From contig JACSYO010002163.1 of NCBI GenBank assembly GCA_016806645.1, positions 1,111,001 through 1,175,000 of the forward strand: a DNA stretch of 64,000 nt, read 5' to 3'. Position numbers and translations under genes: made by a program. This stretch comes from Ophiodon elongatus (lineage: Eukaryota > Chordata > Actinopteri > Perciformes > Hexagrammidae). Below are positions 23,336-36,835 of this stretch, in pieces (position 1 is the first letter of the stretch; each line of letters begins with the position of its first letter). The notes beneath the pieces are model-generated. The model did no database searches. It was not told the DNA's origin and saw nothing but the letters and a program-made list of their open reading frames with translations.

Positions 23336-24373
23336 TTTTCAATGAACGCCATACAGCTCCATTGGACCTTGGTATATGGAAATGTTAGGATATTAGACAC
23401 CATCAATGGTCCGCCATTCAAAATAGACACAAAGGATCCCTCACAATGGAGATGCACAGATTAAACTCTTAAAGGAGAAGCGCTGGTTGATGCCGTTCAA
23501 TTCTGCGGACGTGACACAACGACCGATGAGATGTGTTTGCTCTCACAGGAAGACTTCACCATGGCAACGTTCAAAAGCAAGGCAGGAGACGTGGAAACAC
23601 GAGGCAGGCCCCGAGTTAGTAAGCGCCAAACATTCCACCGTTTAACACTGAGAACCTGAAAAGCTGCTGCGCTCCGGCTCGTCACTCTAAATTGCCACTT
23701 TATCGAACCGGATCTCTTGACAGACTTAGGAAATGTCAGTTACCGCCACATTTAATTAGTTTGAACAAGAATACTGAAGGGGAATCAAGTTTAATTAACT
23801 CAGATGAATTATTCCAATGACTATAGAGTTAATCTGTATTTCACACAGCCGTATTGTTCAGCTGTTGTTGTCTTATTAATTGTATGTGTAGGCCTGTTAT
23901 GAAATCTGCTTATTGCTGTTGGTGTGAAGCTGATTGAAGCTGATTGAAGTTGATGTTCGAGTATTATGCCGTAATTTCCTTCGGATTATTGGATGATTAT
24001 GAGCAAAGAACACCCTGAATCTATAATTACACTGTATAATTGTAATCATCTACTTATTTATATTGTGAATAAAAGGAAAGCGTGACTGGTTCTGTTACGT
24101 TCATCAAAACTGACTTCTGAATATTTAATCTGACGCTATGCAGAGTGCTGCCTGCATTGAAGCCTTCGGTATCAATGTCGTCCTTAAAATTCATCAACGG
24201 CATGAAATTTCTTCTTCATGAACTCACACACTTTTAATTTGACCTCAGGCATTTCCGCGGACACCCGGTCCACCTTCATCTCTACAGCAGTCCTGGGAGA
24301 CCTCGCTGTGGGATTATTATAATTGTTCTGACCTCATCGTGAGTAGATTTCAAACATTGTATATGACTGGAGG
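22601..24373. other. Unassigned non-coding DNA
   Basis: About 1.8 kb with a (CA)n tract at 23298-23331 and no supported gene or recognised repeat family. Confidence 0.5.
23298..23331. repeat. (CA)n microsatellite
   Basis: About 16 CA units after a CCCC start. Confidence 0.95.
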
Positions 24374-24484
24374 TGTGTGTGTGTGTGTGTGTGTGTGTTT
24401 GTTATGTGACAGAGCCCGACGGTGTTCAGTCTGCTGTGGCATCAGTCTGATTCTCTTGCTCCAGATGTGTCTCTGTCGGCCAGG

Positions 24485-24558
<74 letters not shown>

Positions 24559-24696
24559 TTTCTCTCCTGAGAGCTTCACGGTGGGGGACGCCACCAGGGT
24601 AGAGGTCCACGGTGCTACAGAGTGTGACGCAAATGCACAGCGCTGTCCAGGACCTGAAGCAATGCACTGTATTGCAAAAGGTCATGCATGCATGTT

Positions 24697-24731
<35 letters not shown>
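24374..24731. repeat. Cluster of three (GT)n microsatellites
   Basis: GT runs lie at about 24374-24398, 24486-24557 and 24701-24731. Unique spacers of roughly 90 and 140 bp separate them. Long open frames of Val-Cys or Thr-His repeats across the cluster are artefacts of the runs. Confidence 0.9.
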
Positions 24732-24732
<1 letters not shown>

Positions 24733-25532
24733 TCCTAAGGTCTCTTCCTACATTTTACACAAAGCAAAGCTGTGCTGATTACGATCATCAGGGTTCTAAG
24801 CTGTAAACTTTGCACGAACTTTGAACGACATACTTCACAAAAATCCTCCACCGCATATCATGATATTAATAATTCAGTATTTATCGTGTTCCAAGTAAAA
24901 ACAATGACAGCAAACCATAAAAAGCCGTATTCACCAGGGACGAGTAGAACCAGGGGACCTCGTGTGGTTTAGGAATCACTCACCCACGAGAAAGTGTTTC
25001 ACTCAAATTTACTGACATTATCCTCCAGGTATGATGTCATGGCTCAGCTTATATATAAAAGTGAGACTATATGGTATCTATATTCAATATTATTACATCA
25101 TATAGGCATGTTTATGTTTATAAAATGCTCACAAAGATCTATTGCTGCGGTGCGAATGGGTCTCCATAACGTTTAGAGAGACGAGCCGCGTGAATTTGCA
25201 CCCAAAATTGCTTTCAGAACTTTCATTCATAATTTCTCACACAGCCTAAATAATTATTGACCTGGAAAGAGGCAGAAAAAGGAGCAGAGAAAACAAAAAA
25301 CACGGGACTAATATTATCACGTGACCTCTTTGTTTGGCTAAATATGGTGGGTAATTTGGGATTTTTACTTTAAAAATTACAGACATGGCAGACTGACACA
25401 GGTTTGATATCATATTACAAATTACTAGAGGTAACCAGGTTAAACTAGCCCCATGCAAATACTGCTGAAGTTGTACTTCTGTATATACTGTAATGTGATG
25501 TATTTTGAGGTGCATACACATTTTTAAGTGGA
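24732..25532. other. Unassigned non-coding DNA
   Basis: AT-rich sequence; nothing recognisable. Confidence 0.5.
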
Positions 25533-25595
25533 TCCAGAGTGGATAGACCTTTCACCAAAAGGTTGGCGGTTCGATACCCAGGTCCTACTGTACTA
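25533..25595 (+). mobile_element. tRNA-like SINE head fragment
   Basis: AAAAGGTTGGCGGTTCGATACC contains a perfect RNA polymerase III B box (GGTTCGATACC). Upstream, GTGGATAGACC is a weak A-box match. No cloverleaf with acceptor stem can be drawn, so it is read as a SINE relic rather than a tRNA gene. Confidence 0.5.
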
Positions 25596-27404
25596 CTACT
25601 GTACTTACAGCTCCCTATCGCCAGTAGAAGTAAAAAACTCCTCTTTAAATCATTTTACGTGACCTCTGTACATGTACTGTTGACTCTCAGAGAGATTTGA
25701 CATTTTATTTGGAATGCACTAATCGTGAAATATCAACGTATTCAAGTTGTTTGTACAAGTACTGAACACTCATATATTAGAATTAGAATTAGATCGAACT
25801 GCACTGTAGGATGGTGGTCATATTTTAAATCATGAACTCACTCTTGTGTATGAATTATGTATTTTGAGAGAGACTTTTGTTGGTGGAAATTTTAGGATTT
25901 TGTGCAACTTTGAAATGTGTCGAACAACAACTGACAGGGAAACTTTTCAACTAACCAATGAGATTTAAAAAAACTTTGCGCAGTCTCCTATCTGGTTTGT
26001 TTATTCAATCCTTATTGCCTCATGTTCCCAGGTCCTTGTGTGACTCGAAGCGAGCACACTGAACGAGTAACCTGCAGAAACATTCACCTGGGAACCTGGG
26101 GAAGGAGTCAGACATCCCAAAACCCTGAGAGGGAATTAACCCTTGTATACTTAAATTCTCAAGTCTAAACCTTCTGTTATCTTATTATAATCCTTAAAAT
26201 ACCATTGACCTCATTTGAATGGACACACTTCTGGGAAATATTGAGGTTTTAAGCCCTTAAGCTTTCCTAAATCCCCTTCATTACAATGGTGTATCTATAT
26301 ACAGTTTGCAGTGCTTTATCTCTGTTGATAAGTCGTGATGTCTGTGAGTGTAGATGCCTTCCTCTGCCACACCCCCACCCCCCACCACCACCACCACCAC
26401 CCCTCCCCCTGGGGCTGTGATTAGTTTACTCCCCTTTAGACCTTCAAATAAAACTTTAAGTTTGGAGCAGGTGAGAGCTCTTGGCCAGTCAAGGCTGGTG
26501 CTGCTGTCTCTGGGGGGCTACAGGCAGTATAGAGTCTCAACACAGTGAGTCTGGAGGACCCCAGGGGCCTGGATGCCGTCCTGCCCCCTTCCCCTCCTCC
26601 CCCAGTATAGAGCCATGATGATGGTACAATTCTCCAGGGGAGGACTGCAATCTCTTTGTGATCCACCGCTTTGGTCTGTGGGCCGATGAAACTGACACCA
26701 ACCCACAAGGTCCAGTTTAAAAAAACATGTTCACCTTGAGAGTTGACAGGACAGAACTTTCCCTTCCATTAATGCTGCTGCAGTGCAACTCCACTGCAGT
26801 AAATCTGCTCCCTGCACTTGAGCATTTTACAAATAATGTATTTCAGGATTTATTGTGAAGCACCAGGGGACGGAGAGTCTGGCTGAAACATTCTGTTACT
26901 GACTTGATTTCTACTGAAGTCTTACATTTAAAATGTGAGTTGGATTTACGTTTGTCGGCTTGTCAGAGACACGACTCCACCAGTTTTGCACGGTATACCG
27001 AATCCAAAATGTAGGAACACGCTATGGTACAATAATTCACTCCTGTTTTATGGCTCCTTTTCACATCCTTCACCTCGCATTGACATTGTCAAAATGTTAT
27101 TTTTTATAATAAGAAATGTTCTGTCCTCTATTATTCCTTTACTTTTCCTGGCGTTTAAGGTTTTTGCCGTGGTTTTGTTTCCTTATCGGTATCGAGATAC
27201 TTTAGTATCGTAACAAAGTTATAATTTTATCGTGACACTAGACTCCAATGGGATGTTTACGTTGCTGTCTAAGAAGTTGTTTGTTAACGCATTGATAAAC
27301 CAATAGTATGTCAGACTTTGTGTTTGATTTATCTGCCCCCTAGCGTTCAGAAATGGCGTAATGTAGCTTTAACAACGTATATTGTCTTTTAAACCATATA
27401 GCAA
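25596..27404. other. Unassigned non-coding DNA
   Basis: No supported gene. It includes a CCA/C-rich run at about 26371-26409. A motif near 27187-27208 (GGTATCGAGATACTTTAGTATC) recalls MITE B arms but is too short to assign. Confidence 0.45.
26371..26409. repeat. (CCA)n / C-rich low complexity
   Basis: A run of CCCACC and CCACCA units. Confidence 0.85.
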
Positions 27405-27732
27405 CTTAAAGGAACAGTCTGCAGCATGGAGGAATATCTATCTTATTATATTGATAAGTATGTTTTCTTTAGTGTAAAATCACCTGAAAAAAATAATTGT
27501 GTTTTCGTTAGCTTAGAATGAGCCATTTATATTTTGCAAATGAAACGGGTCCTCTTCACCGAGCCGCCCACCATGTTTCTACAGGAGCCCAGAAGGGACA
27601 AAACAAACACTGACTCTAGAGAGGGACATTTGCGTTTTCACATTGTTGTGTCTTGGAACACAGGAGAAGTTTCAGAGGGCAATCTGCAACTTCACCGCTA
27701 GATGAGGCCAAATGAACCACTGGCCCTTTAAG
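27405..27732. mobile_element. MITE family H (CTTAAAGG ends)
   Basis: It begins CTTAAAGGAACAGT and ends ACTGGCCCTTTAAG; the two 14-bp ends are inverted with two mismatches. Interior blocks such as TCACCTGAAAAAAATAATTG, TTAGAATGAGCCATTTATAT and CACCGCTAGATGAGGCC fit a short repeat that is widespread in teleosts. No transposase is encoded and a target duplication is not clear. Confidence 0.7.
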
Positions 27733-29590
27733 AATATATCATTATCCTCCAAGTAGGGCTGACCGCTAAAACTATCTCAAGATAGGGTGGTTAAAATCCT
27801 CTCCTTGTTTGAAACAAAGCATTTGGCAAGCAGTTTTTTTACAAATGTATTATTTTGTTTTAATTGTTCATTGTTTAACATAAAAACACATTGGTTCTGT
27901 TGAATGTTTTTTTTTTGTTGGTATATTAAAGAATTGTACAATAGAAACTATAATTAATTCAGTTGGTTGAAATCTGCAACCTCGGAGTTAGGTGCCGCCA
28001 AATCCTACATACTGCATTTTTAAAAGAATTTAAAGTGTTTAAAACAAATTAATTAAACAAAAGAGACATATCTTGTAAATTATTGACATTTAGTTTTGAT
28101 GGTAGGAGCACTGAAAAAAAACTTTTTGTAACGGTTGTGATCTGAGATATTGCTTAAACCTTATATATCTCTGAATTAAAAGAAAAATTCCGATTTGACA
28201 GGCAAATGTAAATGTGTGATATTTTCTATATCAATAAATGTTCACTTGGTATAATACAGAACATAGCCAGAGGACATAAAAGGAATTTCTATGTTAAGTC
28301 ATGAATATTTCATTTTGGTTAGCCATTTCGATTGCATATCTAATTAAATCTGTTTGTCCCTTGGGGTAATATACACAATGATTGTGCAATTAATTTGATA
28401 CTTAAAGGCAATGAGCTGATAATCTACGAACACACCCACTGAAACGGCTCCTGATCAACAAGCATTCTTGTGTGTTTGCATCGAGAGCCCAGTGAGGAGT
28501 GCAGGTTGCGAGCGATAAAGCCATAGCCGCGACGCCTCGATAAAACATTCATCTGACAGCATAGATGAATAAAACATATAGGGATAATCCAGGGGTCAAG
28601 CAAGCGGTAAACGTGGGCGGAGCCGTGTGTCAAAAGATGTAAATATTGCTAAGAGAGAGACATTTCTCTGCCGGGCTCCCACTGGTTGAGATACGTGCGC
28701 TTCCTCTCAGGGAGAACAACCCCAGCAGCCCATAGCTCTCCGCGGGGGAAGCCAACCAGCGCTGTGATTCTTTATGATAAGTGTCATTCATTATGCATGC
28801 ATTCAGCTTTGAATATGGCAACCTTTTAATAAATTGATACCACCGTTGCCTGGCGTGGATGGCCGACGCTAAAGCAACAGAGGCTTTAGGAGACGGACGA
28901 GACAGGTGGTGAAAGATGATGATGATGATGACATGGTCGAAAAAGTTTATGAGCCCTTTATGAGTTAATGACTCAATCCAGGGGCTTATAAATTGTGTAA
29001 CAAGATGCACTTTGAGCGGCAGAGCACCCTTTAAACAAAACCTTTTGGGACGTGGTTAAACACTCGGTAAAAAAGGCAGTTTGTTTGAGTGATAAATATT
29101 GCAGTGATATGAAAGAAAGTCCAAGAGGAGAACAGAACCCAGATGGTTGGATCGGTGTCTTCATCTGTGTCAAACTGCCTTGCTGAGAACAAATACGTCA
29201 TTTAAAATGAGGCTGTCAAGCGTCAATGTATCACTGCAGAAACCGTGTGTATAGTAGTTCCATACAGTAGAGATGTCATTCAACACGTACATGTAAGGCA
29301 TCCTTATTGCTGCTGACATAATGCACTATTTGTATGCATCAAACATGTTATCATTTGTTACACAAGCATGCACGTTCATCTTCATTGAAAATGTTAGATT
29401 CAGTGAATCACACTGCGTAACAACTTGTCACACATCATTGCAGTTTATACGAGAAAGTTGGTTCGTCTTATTTATACAACCGCAGAATGGAACATTGGTA
29501 CGTTTTTCTGTATGAGGCTAATTTTCCTTGAAATAGAACAAACATTTAAATGTTTTTCGTATTCATTTATACAGCGTTGTTATGGTGGCA
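27733..29590. other. Unassigned DNA with a partial MITE H end
   Basis: GAAATCTGCAACCTCGGAG with GGTGCCGCCAAATCCTACAT (about 27969-28012) repeats the 3' part of family H. The remainder, including a low-repeat stretch at 28400-29200, has no supported gene. Confidence 0.45.
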
Positions 29591-29591
29591 A

Positions 29592-30085
29592 CCATAGACT
29601 GAATATAAGAAGTGGATGTAGTCGTCATGACGTCACCCATTGGTTTGTGAACCTTCGTTTTGAAGCCTCAAGTTCGGCGATTTGGACCTTGCCATCTTGA
29701 CTTTTTGCAACCAGTGAAGGAAGTGACCATATTTGGAATGAGGAGTGACGTAGAGACGCCGTATATGTCTTTGGTAGAGACCTGTCAATCACCTTGTAGC
29801 CCCGCCCTAAAGCATACCCTGCTTTATAGTCTGTTTGACTCTAAATGGACCATAATTTACAAAATGAACATCATGCTGTATTGAAGAAGACTTGAAACTA
29901 GAGATTGAGACCATAAACTCATGTTTACAATGTTTACTGAGGGAATAAATCAAGAGAGAAGTAGAGTCATTTTCTCATAGACGTCTATACAACCAGAGGA
30001 GTCGCCCCCTGATGGACAGTAAAGAGAATGCAGCTTTAAGACATGAAGCATTGGCTTCACTTTTAAAACCTGGAGGTTGGGGCCG
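29592..30085 (+). mobile_element. Interspersed repeat family A, copy 4 (near complete)
   Basis: It begins CCATAGACTGAATATAAGAAG, has CRE TGACGTCA at 29628-29635, and GAAGCCTCAAGTTCGGCG with TTGCCATCTTGAC. The constant block follows: GTCAATCACCTTGTAGCCCC to GTCGCCCCCTGATGGACAG. The 3' extension GCATTGGCTTCACTTTTA is present. This copy best defines the family span, roughly 490-550 bp. Confidence 0.85.
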
Positions 30086-32689
30086 TGAAGTGTTGTCGCA
30101 ACTCGCCTGGAAGAGAGCAGACGTCTAGCACATGACATGCCGTGCTCGCTGCAGCATTCCTAAAGTTCAACTATTTTTATCTCGAGGCCCAGCTGTCGCG
30201 CCAAAAGTAGGCGGCGTTTTTGCTTTGAAGCGTGCATCTACCTTGTCAACAAAGGATTTGAGGGGCATAAAAAAAACGTGCCACGTGAATGACCCCTAAT
30301 ACTGACATTACGCTGCTAGTAAAACCCCAATGATTACTGTCATATTAAAAGTAAAAATGTAATTGAAAAGTTTTTGTTCCCGGGTACCAGAAGACTTCTT
30401 GCTCTGTATTCTGATGACATCCGCATGTCTCTCATTGCATAATTCCAGCGCATTCGGCCTCTTTGTTCATGAACCGTGACTGATGCTCAATATTCATGTG
30501 AGAACGAGAATGGAGTGATCAATGTGGCTCAAGGCTTTGAAGGGAGCAAAGCAGCATCCTCCCTCTTCTTTTCCTCTGTCGGTCTGTTTCCTCTTTCATT
30601 CCTCCTCTGAACCCAACGAGCCGCATTCATCACGCCTTCACCGTATAAGACCGCAAGAGTGTATCAATATTCTCTCTCACACACACACACACACAAGCAT
30701 GATGCAATCTGTTTCAATGTTGTGTTTGTATGCATGTGGGGGATGTGTGTGGAGGAGCTCTGGCAACACACTTTCACTTCCAACTTGTCAAACACCAACT
30801 CTCTGCATCTATAAGCGATGCACCGACTCACCGGGCTTTCAAGTAACTGCAATGCAAACCCATCTGAGTCATTATTGAGACACTCCGAAAAACCTTCACA
30901 GGGTGGGCGGGTCAAACAAACACAGGACTTTCCACCAGCAGACCGGTGTTCATGTTGTTGAGTTATTGTGACGTTACGTTAGTGATGTTTGTGACTTGTT
31001 TTCCGTGCTGAAGTTACGTACTTATTTTAAGCTCACCCATCGTGTTTTTCCTAAATCTAAGAAAGTGTTTTTATTTTTTTTTATATAAGTCAACGTTGAC
31101 TTGGACACGAAGCCCTTCGTGCTTCGGTATCAGACGCTGAAGACCACAGATGAAGCGTAAGTATCTGACGAGTTGGGAGTGAGACTGGAGTCACTGGAAA
31201 TGCTTGCTTTTGACCCATTTTTCACTAAAGTTAAAGTCAACGTAGAGAAAACTGCATTAACTGTGAGCCTTGATGTACAAAGACGAACACTGATGCATGA
31301 GCACTGCAGGAACATTGACTCTGTTCTCTCATTTTCACGCTGCAGATTAGACTCGTTGGCTCGCTCGCTGAAAGGAGGGCACCGCATCCCTGATAGCAGC
31401 CACTTCCCTCATGTCCAGTGAATCCCCCCCCCCACTCTGCTCAGATCACCTCACGCTCCTCCACTGAAAGAGCTTTCTGGAAGTGATTGCCTTGTGATTG
31501 TCGTGTAATTTTTCAGGGAATGGTTGTTTGAAAAGGAAGACTGGATTTGCTACAAGGACCGGCAGGATGACGATATCTAAAAGCTTTCTGAAATGCATGA
31601 AAAGTATGAAACTGTTTCGCATTTTTAAATAATCCTTCAGATGGGGAAGGATTATAACACTTCATCGTTTGATTTACGAGCATGTTCAAATGTGATAACT
31701 GTGGCATGGGGAAATGCAAAACTATGAATGAATGTGGATTTTTTCAGGCTCCTAATGTGTTTAAGCCTCCATAATAGCAGCATTTCGATCTCGTCTACTT
31801 TTCTTATTGTGGGAATTCTAATATTCACAGATAGATTGCTCAAACAAGAGCCAAACATTCAATGCGAATAGCCTTCACAGCAAGAACCAATTAAGGCGGA
31901 TGGGGGTGAAGATATCACCGTCTTAAAATAGGCTTTTGTTGGGGAAAGTGTGTGGGGGGTAAATTGAACAGAAATAGCTCACTCATGAAGTAGTTTAGCC
32001 GTCGTGCTGAAGGAAGGAGGAATGATATGAGCTGCTTCGACAGAGAAGCAATTGGTGAGGAACTGCTGTGTAAAAAAAAAAGGGAAAAAAAGCGTTAACT
32101 TTGAAAATGTGATGTAATGAGACTGATGTGTCTCTGGAGATAAAGAGGACTGGTAGGACTGGTGTTGATGCAGCCCATGAATAAGGAATTAGGGCCCGGA
32201 CGCTCAGCGGGCTGCTCAGCGCCGTCCCACAGAGCTACCGAGCTCGGAGCCCAGGGGAGGTCTGTCTCATTCATCATTAACTGCAGCTTAAGGTGAATGA
32301 AGGCAGGGAGACCGGGGGAGGTGAGGAAGGGTGGGAGGGAGGGTGAGACGATGCGGGAGAGGGAAGAATTGGAGGAAGATTGTGGAGGGGTTTGGGAAGC
32401 GGATCAAGCTGAGAGAGCCCGATTGCGTGGAGGATAAAAATATCAACACCTGGGAGGAAGACTGTGAGGGAATTGTGACTTTAAAAGGGGAAAAGAGATC
32501 AAACGTACTCAAGGACTGGATTGGATGGGGAGGATGAACAAGGGGAGGAAATGGAGATGAGGAGGCCACTGAAAGGTGAAGGAGGATGGGTTGTTTTTGG
32601 GGGGGATATGACTCTCATGGTTTCATGTATTGGGACACAAATAGTTTTTCCTGGGTCTCTCAAGGTAAAAATAATGCCAATGGAAAGTC
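30086..32689. other. Unassigned non-coding DNA
   Basis: No supported gene over about 2.6 kb. A short (CA)n lies near 30678-30696. A GTGACGTTACGTTAG / CCTAAATCTAAGAAAG segment near 30968-31070 may be a decayed F repeat. The 32290-32580 stretch is a purine-rich strand (GGGAGG, GAAGA). Confidence 0.45.
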
Positions 32690-33000
32690 AATGAGGAGCC
32701 TTATTTGTGGTGGACACATGAATTAAATGCATCCACGTATAATATCCAAGAAGACGACTGTTGGTCCAACAAACAGTCTTTCAACCAGAAGACTGGTGTC
32801 AGACATCGTGATGTTGTTTTCCAGACTGTTCGTGACAGTTTTCCTAAACCTAACTGTACGTTAGGTTTAGGTTTTAAGACCAACCGTGATGGTTTTCCTG
32901 AACCCAAATAAATGGTTTTGTTGCCAAAACCCTAACTTTTTTTTTATTTTAACCTAATGTTGTCCCAAAAAGAAAATCGTTCCAATTGACACGAAAAACT
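32690..33000 (+). mobile_element. Dispersed repeat family F, copy 3
   Basis: AATTAAATGCATCCACGTAT, AATATCCAAGAAG and GACTGTTGGTCCAACAAACA are shared in order with 37520-37640. CCTAAACCTAACTGTACGTTAGGTTTAGG and a GGTTTTGTTGCCAAAACC segment follow. The CCTAAACCTAAC/GTTAGGTTTAGG pair is itself an inverted repeat. Confidence 0.7.
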
Positions 33001-34597
33001 GTTGTGTGACTGTTACGTCTATAAATGCAATCACACACAGTGACATAACCTCACCTCACCTTGAGTATGATGATGTGTTTCGCTCTGATTTGCATATGTC
33101 ATCTCATTACTGTGATTGCAAGGACAGAATGTGTAAGTACTTCTACCAGATCACATATAGGTTAACGTTAAACATTTTTCCATATCAGCTGGAGCAGCTG
33201 ATAGGTCACATTTATTAGCTGATGAGACACTTAGGGTGAAGCAGAAGAACATAATCAGACCATATTTTATAATCACATATAGGGCTTCTATTAGAACCTG
33301 TGGTTCCCCATCTGAGAGTCAGGACTCTTTAGCTACAATCCTGACATTTCATACTTATTTTGTGACATATGACGAGATAATCGTTCAACACCATGTTGGT
33401 TGGCCAGTATAACAGAACAATATTCAACAATCTACAACATGCTATCATACGTCTGATTTTGTGGTCATATAAATGCTATTCATGGTGCTGTTGGAATGCT
33501 GCTAATTTACACAGGTGAGTGCAGAAGAGTAAACAGTTCATGTCCACAAGTGAAAATGTATATTTTGAAAGGCTAAACGCCAACAAATATGGATTGAAGC
33601 AGAAAATGTAATTAATTAAAAACATGTTGTGAATGTTGGTAATTATTACATATTTTTTCAATAAACGTTGACTGTTGAACTGAAGAGATAATTACAGTTA
33701 CGAGGAAGCTGGTCGGATAATGCATGCAATATTTCTGTAAGTTATTAATAATAATAATTTGAATGTCAAGGTTATGAATGAAGCTTCAAACTACTCAGCA
33801 CAGCCGTAGTAATTACCTACGTAGCCTTAACTCCGTTAGTTAGTATATAGAACTCTGCAGACCCCGACCCACTTCACGTGGACGGGGACTGTGTGTAAAG
33901 ATCCCGGCTCTCAGGATCCTGGACCTGCACATTGCTGACGATCTCTCCTGATCTACCAACATCACTGCAGCTCACATTACATGAATCTACATTAAATATA
34001 CAACAAGTTAGAAACACTCTTTGATCGCAAAGTCCTCCAAAGTAAACGACAAAATTAGCTTCTAAAAAAATGCCACATGTAAGCGTTTTTCTGATCGGAT
34101 GCCCCCATCGGCATAACAACATTTTTCCTTGCCTTTCAAAATCATTACATATCACTTTTGGAAGATGAATAAGATATGACATGAATATGATTAAGATGTT
34201 GTTAGGTTTCAGGGTCAGGGGTTTGGGGTTTGGGCTAAAATGATATTTGTTAGGATTAGGTGACCTTCATTGTCATGGTTACAATACAAAGCAAGAGGGT
34301 TTGGTTCGGGGACAATCTCAGTTGAGCTTCAACAAAATCATTACTTTTAATCAAGTTGGGCTGGTCAATGAGATTTGGGCGGCTTTTGTCCACATTTGGC
34401 CGAGGATTTGAAAATATTGTGAAAACAATCAAATTGTCATCTTTTACTCAAAAACATAGATACAAATTTCACTAAACTTAGTTGAGTCGACTCACTCATA
34501 TTATTGACTCATTTAATTTGATTGTATTCAGTGTGCGAAAGACTCCCCCCTCCCCCCGAGACCCCTTTATTGACCCCTTAAGACGCCCTCCAGTTTA
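33001..34597. other. Unassigned non-coding DNA
   Basis: AT-rich sequence; short open frames only, none with a recognisable domain. Confidence 0.5.
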
Positions 34598-34790
34598 TGC
34601 CGATGTGTCCTTGGGCAAGACTCTGAACCCCAAGTTGCTCTCGAAGGTCAGATCATCGACGGATAAATGTACTGCGAATGTGATAGTCCTGATGGGCAGG
34701 TGGCACCTGCGTGTACGAATGTGTGTGAATGGGTAAATGAACACTGTCGTGAAATGCACAGTGAGTGGTCGGAGGATTAGAATAGAAGCC
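34598..34790 (+). mobile_element. SINE body, head-less copy
   Basis: GTCCTTGGGCAAGACTCTGAACCCCAAG continues with TTGCTCTCGAAGG, GTGTGTGAATGGGTAAATG and GTGAGTGGTCGGAGG, matching the 16012-16235 SINE body. The tRNA-like head is absent, suggesting 5' truncation. Confidence 0.65.
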
Positions 34791-36249
34791 ACCGTAAGAC
34801 GGCAAAAAAAACCTAAAACTTCACGAGAAGTGAAAGAATAAGAGATGACAGAACATGGAACTTAAAATGCTGCTTTGTATCATGATCTCAAAGCAGGAAG
34901 CAGCGACGTTGTCTGTGTGGACACGAGGGACGCAGCCGTGTGGACCGTATCAGATCAGCTGAACCAACAAACTATGACGGCTCCAGTGAAATCAGCCTCA
35001 GAGTAAACAGATGGGCCGCCTGTGATCGATTTCAGATGAAGTGGGAATTCAGAGCACATGTATGCATATTTATATATATATATATCTTGGCAGAACACTC
35101 GTGCTGCTTTCTAAACCGTCTCTCTGTGGGTTTCCAAGTAAACCTGCAGAATCTAGTACCGGTGCCAACAGCAGAGACGTCGAGGAAAATGTTTTTAGAC
35201 GATATGTAAATGAGTCACAGCAGCCCGAGGAGACCACGGCGGTCACACTGGACAACGTGGGAGCTGCTCAGGCAGGTGTTCACAACTTCAGTGGAATACA
35301 TTCAGTTTGAACCTTTACTTTAAAGCCGAGCTGCACACTGATGCATTGTGTGAGAAACACCTTTGAAGTTGCCCAGAAGGAGAGTGTCTGCTCTGCAGCT
35401 GCAAAAGGGCAAATCAACTGATTATTAATCAACTTTAAAAGTTCCAATCACTCGGACCAGGATGCTAATCACCCCCCTCCCACCCAACCCCATCATCGCT
35501 TCGACCTTCATCGTCTTCTCAAGCAGACGGCTTTTTAAGAGCAGAACCCAGATCAAATGTTTCCTCTGTGAGCTGACGGAGGGAGAGGGGATAGTTGGTG
35601 CTGCTGATGACGCAGGGAAGTGGATCAGGTGCATTTTTGTAATTACTGTGTGACGGGGCGAAAACACGCATGCAGACACATGCAATCACAGATACAGACA
35701 GACGAGCGTACGCACACACACGCACACACGCACGCATATGCCTATCAGGTCAAGACACAGCTGTTTCATGGACTGCAGCCCATTTTAGTTCTTAAAATAC
35801 ATAAACCGCAAATAGACTGTGTCACTGATTCTGTGTTTTTGTGCAGGGCGTCTTAATGTCTTAATGTCTTAATGTCTTAATGTCTTGAGAGACAGAGAGA
35901 CGGAGGCGTCATCAGTTTCCACCCGTGTGGCGAGGGTCTAAGCCTGCGTGACACGTCTCAATCATTGGCATAATGAATGGAGGATGAGCCCCCCGTGGAT
36001 TCCAGCCACGGTCTGACAGAGGCGATCAATAACTCCATATCACGCCGTCTCGTTAGGCTCCGCCCAGCGTCTGATGCAGGTGACATCGCTGGGCTCGCTG
36101 TCATTCAGGCGCTCGCCGTCCATCAACAACCTGCGTGAAGAAAAACTTGTATCTGACTTTTGAAGGAACCAAAATTAAACGAAATGACGGATGTGAGTGT
36201 TGTGAACTGAAGATTGTGTTGTTTGAGCAAACTATGTTCAGGTGACTTC
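34791..36249. other. Unassigned non-coding DNA with an 8-bp tandem
   Basis: No gene is seen. There is a short TA run at 35073-35085, an ACGCACAC-rich stretch at 35708-35735 and the GTCTTAAT array at 35850-35886. Confidence 0.5.
35850..35886. repeat. 8-bp tandem repeat (GTCTTAAT)
   Basis: Four complete units and a partial fifth. Confidence 0.9.
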
Positions 36250-36835
36250 TAGGGACGGGTATTGTTAGGATTTCATAGACACTAGTAATCTTATCGATAC
36301 TGATTATCGGTTCTTTTTGATTATATTGTTTGAAAGAAATCCACGTTTTCTTTATTATTCTCGTATGTAAACAAATATTCTTTCTTGAGCAGCAAATACA
36401 AGAAGTTTTCAAATCTTTAAACTTTAAACTTTAAAGCTCATCAATGACCTCAGTGATTATCTTTCATTGATGATCCCTTATCTTGTGATCAGACTCCGTA
36501 TGACATCACTAACGTTACCTGCTGTATGACATCACTAACGTTACCTGCTGTATGACATCACTAACGTTACCTGCTGCTCCACAAACAGGTTGATGTTGGG
36601 TTGATCTTTGTCTCCTCTCTGCTGTGATGTGAGTCTCACGCTGTACTGAGCCGGAGACACAGAGACAGAGAGACAAAGAGACAGATACACAAAGAGACAA
36701 AGAGACAGATACACAAAGAGACAAAGGGAGGAGCTATGAGACGAGGACGTGGACAGCAGAACCGGTAACTCCGGACCGCAGCAATACTCTTATTTACTAA
36801 TTTAGAACCGGTTCCCTTTTAGAACCGGATTTCGG
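36250..36835 (+). mobile_element. MITE family B, copy 3
   Basis: It starts with TAGGGACGGGTATTGTTAGG, then CAATGACCTCAGTGATTATC and ATGATCCCTTATCTTGTG. Next come the triplicated 26-bp unit, ATGTGAGTCTCACGCTGTAC, the GAGACAAAGAGACAG module and AACCGGTTCCCTTTTAGAACC. The right terminal repeat is replaced or lost; a G-run (about 36834-36846) follows. Confidence 0.8.
36498..36575. repeat. Threefold 26-bp tandem duplication inside MITE B
   Basis: The segment GTATGACATCACTAACGTTA plus CCTGCT occurs at 36498, 36524 and 36550 without mismatch. Other B copies have one unit. Confidence 0.95.

Noticed and set aside
24339..24806. Val-Cys and Thr-His repeat frames
   Set aside because: Translations of GT/CA microsatellites.
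25533..25595. Possible tRNA gene
   Set aside because: Good B box but no acceptor stem or cloverleaf; fits a SINE head.
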